This document shows, one piece after another, positions 31,046-33,885 of a DNA stretch of 33,885 bases. Below the pieces are notes generated by a model that did no database searches, was not told the DNA's origin, and saw only the letters and a program-made list of their open reading frames with translations. The stretch's first letter is position 1. The number at the start of each line of letters is the position of its first letter. The DNA comes from a virus. A program made the position numbers and the translations under genes. Location: positions 1-33,885 of IMG/VR virus record IMGVR_UViG_3300028837_001414; one strand, written 5' to 3'.

Positions 31046-31602
31046 CCCGCCATCGCATCGAGCTAGCCACGGTTATCCTTTGGCTCGCCGTCGAAGCCCT
31101 AGCGACCCCCAGCGCGGCGGTTGCTCAGGCCCCCGTGTGGGCCTTCACCGATGCCAAGCGCCAGTACCAAGACAGTGCCGACGCCGCCGGCCCCAACTAC
31201 GATCGCATCCCCGTGCTCTACCGGGAGCGGGCGCTGCGCTCGGAGCTGGCGTACACCGCATGCGTGGCGACCTACAGCATCGGCTTCGCGGACGATCCTC
31301 GATGGACCAAGAACGCCATCCGCAACACGTGCGTCGACACTCAGCCGCAGTGGGGCCAGTGGCTCGACTTTGAGCTGCGCGAGACCGGCGCTTTCCCCCC
31401 GGCCTACTTCGGCCAAACGGCCATCTCCGTGCTCCACGTGAAGCGCGTGCACCGGGTCATCCGATTCACGCTTCGCTCACTCACGCCCGCGGATGCCAAA
31501 ACTCGCCTAGTGCTACGCAAGTACGTGGTCCCCGCGCTAGTGCGGGAGCTGCGCGAGGCCCAGAAGGCCCACGAGATCCCCCCAACCGCCCCCAAAGGAT
31601 AA
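31042..31602 (+). CDS. Predicted exported protein
   Basis: A 186-residue product from ATG 31042 (ATGA overlap). The N-terminus is a clear signal peptide: MTRHR, then a hydrophobic core (IELATVILWLAVEALA), then a small-residue site near AVAQA|PVW at about residue 31. The mature part is rich in Arg and aromatic residues (WAFTDAKRQYQDSADAAGPN) with two Cys (TACVAT, RNTCVDT) that could form a disulfide outside the cytoplasm, and ends in helices (LVLRKYVVPALVRELREAQK). A periplasmic or surface-acting early protein, for example in superinfection exclusion, is possible but not shown. No family was recognised. Confidence 0.7.
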   Translation: MTRHRIELATVILWLAVEALATPSAAVAQAPVWAFTDAKRQYQDSADAAGPNYDRIPVLYRERALRSELAYTACVATYSIGFADDPRWTKNAIRNTCVDTQPQWGQWLDFELRETGAFPPAYFGQTAISVLHVKRVHRVIRFTLRSLTPADAKTRLVLRKYVVPALVRELREAQKAHEIPPTAPKG

Positions 31603-31604
31603 TC

Positions 31605-31814
31605 ATGAAGCTCACACCCGCCCATCCCATGCCCAAGCGAAAGGCCCGCATCGAAGCACGCGAGCTAGCGCGCAACGATGAGATCATGGTCGCCACCGGG
31701 GGATATTCGCGTATCACCGAAGTGGGCTTCCGCGACGGCAAGATCATGGTCACCACGGAGACCGGCGAAAAGACCCTCATGCGCCCGTCGACACTCGTAG
31801 CGATTCAGCGATGA
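31605..31814 (+). CDS. Small beta-barrel-like protein
   Basis: A 69-residue product from ATG 31605, 5 nt behind an AAAGGATAA site that also contains the previous stop. After a basic N-terminus, EARELARNDEIMVATGGYSR is followed by ITEVGFRDGKIMVTTETGEK, which has the alternation of a small SH3/KOW-like barrel. It resembles in layout the 81-aa protein at 32525 (VRASKLKKGDAIEGHHRV), so the two may be distant paralogues. The stop overlaps the next start (ATGA). Confidence 0.65.
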   Translation: MKLTPAHPMPKRKARIEARELARNDEIMVATGGYSRITEVGFRDGKIMVTTETGEKTLMRPSTLVAIQR

Positions 31815-32209
31815 GCGCCGAACCCTTCGACCCCGACACGCTGATCGAAGCCGGCCTAGCTCAGCTTGCCGATACCAAGCGCGCCATCGATGAGCTGAGC
31901 ACGTGGATCAAGGAACAGCCCAGCCCCGATGCGGCCGTGACGGCGCTCGTGGCGGTCTCGACCATGCTGTTATCCCGTGCTCCAAGCGACCGCCTACGGG
32001 ACCAAACGCTCGCGCGCGCCGACCTCTTGCTGCGCTTCCACTACGGCCTTGTGATCGACGATGGGGGCGCCCTCGACCGCCTTGCCGCAGCCAGCCCCGA
32101 AGTCTCCGAACTGCGCGAAGACCAGATCAAGGCACTCATGGATCGGCTCTTTGAGAACTTCCCGCTTGGGCAGTCCGTGCCGGAGAGCGAGGATAACGGG
32201 GATGGGTGA
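31811..32209 (+). CDS. Hypothetical helical early protein, 132 aa
   Basis: It starts at ATG 31811 (ATGA overlap). It is almost wholly helical: TLIEAGLAQLADTKRAIDEL, AAVTALVAVSTMLLSRAPSD, then ARADLLLRFHYGLVIDDGGA, with an acidic end (SVPESEDNGDG). The central hydrophobic segment is too broken for a convincing membrane span. No family was recognised. It ends at TGA 8 nt into the next gene. Confidence 0.65.
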   Translation: MSAEPFDPDTLIEAGLAQLADTKRAIDELSTWIKEQPSPDAAVTALVAVSTMLLSRAPSDRLRDQTLARADLLLRFHYGLVIDDGGALDRLAAASPEVSELREDQIKALMDRLFENFPLGQSVPESEDNGDG

Positions 32210-32426
32210 TATCTACGGGATCGCGCAGCTCGTGCTCACCATGGTGAAAGAGCGTGGCTGGGTCGTCCGCTACGAAAGCCCCGAAGCCGAAGCGCGGGGG
32301 ATAATGAAAGAGGATGCGCGCATGGAAATGGACGGCAAGTGGGAGTCGCCGTGCTTGTGCGATCCGTGCGCCGTGAAGGTGAAGCTGCGGGCCGATGAGC
32401 TGCGCGAAGAGCGCGAAGGTGCTTGA
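32202..32426 (+). CDS. Small protein with CLCDPC motif
   Basis: A 74-residue product from ATG 32202, preceded by GAGGATAACGGGG. The sequence MGDIYGIAQLVLTMVKERGW is helical, the middle is charged, and CLCDPC lies near residue 52 with no second Cys pair, so any metal site would need a dimer or a partner. The C-terminus (VKVKLRADELREEREGA) is a basic/acidic helix. The longer open frame upstream is the neighbouring gene read out of frame. Confidence 0.65.
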   Translation: MGDIYGIAQLVLTMVKERGWVVRYESPEAEARGIMKEDARMEMDGKWESPCLCDPCAVKVKLRADELREEREGA

Positions 32427-32547
32427 CCTTCACGCGATCCTTTGGCTATTGCTCGCCGTGGCGTGGTGCTCGACACCCGGCGACTCGGTTATCCTCGAAG
32501 CCCCCGCGTTCACAGTCGACAACGATGCGCAACGTACGGGCGAGTAA
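32419..32547 (+). CDS. Tiny membrane or lipoprotein-like ORF
   Basis: A 42-residue frame from GTG 32419 (an ATG at 32395 would add eight residues), overlapping the previous stop and the next start. MLDLHAILWLLLAVAWCSTP gives a hydrophobic segment ending AVAWC, which resembles an imperfect lipobox (Trp before Cys is unusual), followed by a short polar tail (GDSVILEAPAFTVDND). It fills an otherwise empty gap between genes 32426 and 32525. Short phage genes of this type include lysis or immunity peptides; no function can be claimed. Confidence 0.45.
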   Translation: MLDLHAILWLLLAVAWCSTPGDSVILEAPAFTVDNDAQRTGE

Positions 32548-32770
32548 GCTGAAAAAGGGCGACGCGATCGAAGGCCACCACCGGGTGACCGAAGTGATCA
32601 AGGTCGGCGACTACCACGGCGAAGACGGCGTGACTCAGCTCGCCGGGCTCTACGTGCTCGTGACGATGCGCTTCGAAGCAGATCACGGCGCCTACTTCCA
32701 AGAGACCCGCACGTGGTATCCCGGCGAAGAGATCGTGCCGATCGTGCGCAGCAAAGAAAGGAAAGGATAA
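32525..32770 (+). CDS. Small beta-rich early protein
   Basis: An 81-residue product from ATG 32525; no clear ribosome site, so coupling to the overlapping tiny ORF is likely. VRASKLKKGDAIEGHHRVTE is followed by strands (GLYVLVTMRFEADHGAYF) and WYPGEEIVPIVR, a small barrel like the 69-aa protein at 31605. The stop is part of GGATAATG, which also begins the next gene. No family was recognised. Confidence 0.65.
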   Translation: MRNVRASKLKKGDAIEGHHRVTEVIKVGDYHGEDGVTQLAGLYVLVTMRFEADHGAYFQETRTWYPGEEIVPIVRSKERKG

Positions 32771-33060
32771 TGAAGCGGGAGATCACATGCGCGAAGTGCA
32801 CGGAACGCTGGCGCGCAATGGTGGGCAAGTACCCCGGCGAAGAGATCAAGCTCGTCGAAGGGAGCACCCTCAAAGACTTCATTTGCGACGGTTGCGCGGT
32901 CCCGCTCCCCAAGGGCACAACCGTGCACGCGATGAGCCTCTACACGGAGCGCACGCCGTACTTCCCATGGGAAGACGACTTCATTGCGCGGGAGCCCGCC
33001 TTCCGCGGCCTACGACCGCTTCTCAAAGAACGCGCAAAGGATAACGATGCCAAAGAATGA
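32770..33060 (+). CDS. Small zinc-ribbon-like protein, 96 aa
   Basis: ATG 32770 lies in TAATG, fused to the previous stop, with AAAGG just before. CAKC (residues 7-10) and CDGC (39-42) form a typical two-knuckle zinc site. LPKGTTVHAMSLYTERTPYF and DDFIAREPAFRGLRPLL follow. No family was recognised; DNA, RNA or protein binding is possible. It overlaps the next gene by 14 nt. Confidence 0.7.
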   Translation: MKREITCAKCTERWRAMVGKYPGEEIKLVEGSTLKDFICDGCAVPLPKGTTVHAMSLYTERTPYFPWEDDFIAREPAFRGLRPLLKERAKDNDAKE

Positions 33061-33250
33061 CGAAGTGATCCCCGCAGACCCCGGCGATATCGTCACGGGG
33101 GACAATCCCATTGTGGGCCTAGAGCTAAAGACCAAAGACGGGACGCCGCACACGTTCCACATGACGACCCGCAAGGCTCGCGCGTTGGGGCTCCGGCTTA
33201 TCAAGTGGGCCGATGAGCTAGACGCGGAGCAAGCCGCAAGGGATAACTAG
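33047..33250 (+). CDS. Small conserved-looking early protein
   Basis: A 67-residue product from ATG 33047, 5 nt after AAGGATAACG. An acidic start (MPKNDEVIPADPGDIVTGDN) is followed by strands (IVGLELKTKDGTPHTFHMTT) and a helix (KARALGLRLIKWADELDAEQ). The strand-strand-helix plan is common in small phage proteins. No family was recognised. The stop is TAG directly before the next ATG. Confidence 0.65.
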   Translation: MPKNDEVIPADPGDIVTGDNPIVGLELKTKDGTPHTFHMTTRKARALGLRLIKWADELDAEQAARDN

Positions 33251-33445
33251 ATGCCCACTGAGAACCGACCCACCGTCAAGCTCGTAGGCTGCGACGGCAA
33301 CGCGCTCTCGATGCTCGGCCGCTGCCACAAGGTGATCAAGCGCGACTGGCCCCAAGAGCGGTGGAAGGCGTTCTGCGCCGAAGCGACGAACGGCGACTAT
33401 GACCACGTGCTCCAAACCATCATGGAGCACTTCGAAGTTGAGTAG
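33251..33445 (+). CDS. Conserved small phage protein
   Basis: A 64-residue product from ATG 33251, behind AAGGGATAACTAG. TVKLVGCDGNALSMLGRCHK, then FCAEATNGDYDHVLQTIMEH, match a very widespread small phage/prophage protein family (KLVGxDGNAFxILG ... EATSGDYDHLLxT). The role is unknown, and no catalytic motif is evident. Its presence supports the early, accessory nature of this array. Confidence 0.75.
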   Translation: MPTENRPTVKLVGCDGNALSMLGRCHKVIKRDWPQERWKAFCAEATNGDYDHVLQTIMEHFEVE

Positions 33446-33447
33446 CC

Positions 33448-33759
33448 ATGGCCGACCCTGATTATCCTTCCGAAGAGACCATCGCCAAGATCAAGGAATG
33501 GCGCGATACCGATGGCCCCGGCCTGGTCGCGTTCCTACGTGAGCAATGGACCTTCCCTGAATACTTCACGGTCGACGATGGGATCGCGTACATGAGCACG
33601 GCCGGGTGGAGCGGCAACGAAGAGATGGTCGAAGCTATCCCGCCCATGTGGTGGTCTCTGCACTGGCGCGCGAGTCAATGGGGCGGCCACCATATCCTCC
33701 GGCTCGACCTGAGCGATCACCGCACCGTGAAGATCACCGTGCCCGACTCCGAAGGATAA
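33448..33759 (+). CDS. Conserved phage protein, 103 aa
   Basis: It starts at ATG 33448. An N-terminal helix (SEETIAKIKEWRDTDGPGLV) is followed by YFTVDDGIAYMSTAGWSGNE and EMVEAIPPMWWSLHWRASQW, then GGHHILRL. The 'TGGWSGNEEM...W' pattern recurs in a family of small phage proteins found next to the family of the previous gene; the function is unknown. It ends in GGATAATG, which supplies the next start codon. Confidence 0.7.
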   Translation: MADPDYPSEETIAKIKEWRDTDGPGLVAFLREQWTFPEYFTVDDGIAYMSTAGWSGNEEMVEAIPPMWWSLHWRASQWGGHHILRLDLSDHRTVKITVPDSEG

Positions 33760-33885
33760 TGAAAACCTTTGAGCCTCATGACCGCGTTCGCCTACTGCAC
33801 CCCGTCGCGGGCTGCACGCTGAGCGGCACGGTCATGCGCTCGACTACGCTACGCGGCAAGCCCGCCGTGCTCGTGCAGATCGATC
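33759..33885 (+). CDS. Partial gene: KOW/SH3-like small protein
   Basis: ATG 33759 in TAATG; the frame stays open to the window edge, with 42 codons visible. MKTFEPHDRVRLLHPVAGCT followed by LSGTVMRSTTLRGKPAVLVQ has the strand pattern of a KOW/SH3-like barrel, a third example of this fold type in the array. The C-terminus lies outside the window. Confidence 0.6.
   Translation, partial: MKTFEPHDRVRLLHPVAGCTLSGTVMRSTTLRGKPAVLVQID

Noticed and set aside
1-33885. CRISPR array, insertion sequence, integrase or attachment site
   Set aside because: No regularly spaced repeats, transposase or recombinase motifs, or tRNA-fragment duplications were seen.

Overview
The window is part of the genome of a tailed, double-stranded DNA phage (Caudoviricetes), free or integrated, with high-GC DNA. 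The evidence is a near-complete head-morphogenesis set: large terminase, portal, MuF-type protein, prohead protease, scaffold-like protein and major capsid protein. The capsid protein resembles the SPO1/K/A511 type, most clearly at its C-terminus (LLPMTRIPLATIDTSI followed by a YGAIKL block). No integrase, attachment site, replication gene, lysis gene or CRISPR array is visible, and no small terminase subunit is recognisable. The host cannot be named.

Layout. (1) 21762 to 1, minus strand: a late operon read right to left. It runs: small virion-like protein, three giant modular proteins (1765, 1296 and 1076 aa), a 272-aa protein, portal, a lysine-free beta-rich protein, MuF protein with a C-terminal metallopeptidase, zinc-ribbon protein, a terminator, prohead protease, scaffold, major capsid protein, a terminator-like hairpin, and a HeH-type protein cut by the window edge. 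Most junctions are ATGA or TAATG overlaps, so translation is probably coupled. (2) 21763-21909: divergent control region. (3) 21910-24559, plus strand: small zinc protein, DUF7768-like protein, two small ORFs and the large terminase. (4) 27575-24556, minus strand: accessory genes, including a DUF3768 protein and a possible caspase-like hydrolase. (5) 27595-33885, plus strand: a tightly packed array of small early-type genes, driven at least in part by three near-identical promoter/operator cassettes. It includes two odd tRNA genes followed directly by a peptidyl-tRNA-hydrolase-2-like gene.

How it may work together. The most interesting reading is that the giant proteins are 'polyvalent' internal head proteins: ParB-like, DdrB-like ParB, DUF5661, LPD1 and zincin modules joined by linkers. 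A short motif, [L/I/V/F]-x-K-[A/S/G], recurs at the N-terminus of the capsid protein, in the protease tail, nine times in the scaffold, at both ends of the portal, and at module boundaries of the giant proteins. It has the form of the T4 prohead-protease site (LxE|A) with lysine in place of glutamate. I infer that one maturation protease may cut all these proteins, releasing a set of injected effector domains. This is inference and can be tested by mass spectrometry of virions.

In the early region, the inverted repeat ACGG(C/T)NN(G/A)CCGT lies in or at the edge of the -35/-10 spacer of three promoters, each followed about 23 nt later by an ATG in a shared leader. This looks like a small repressor regulon. 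All domain names come from motif recognition by eye; no database search was run.
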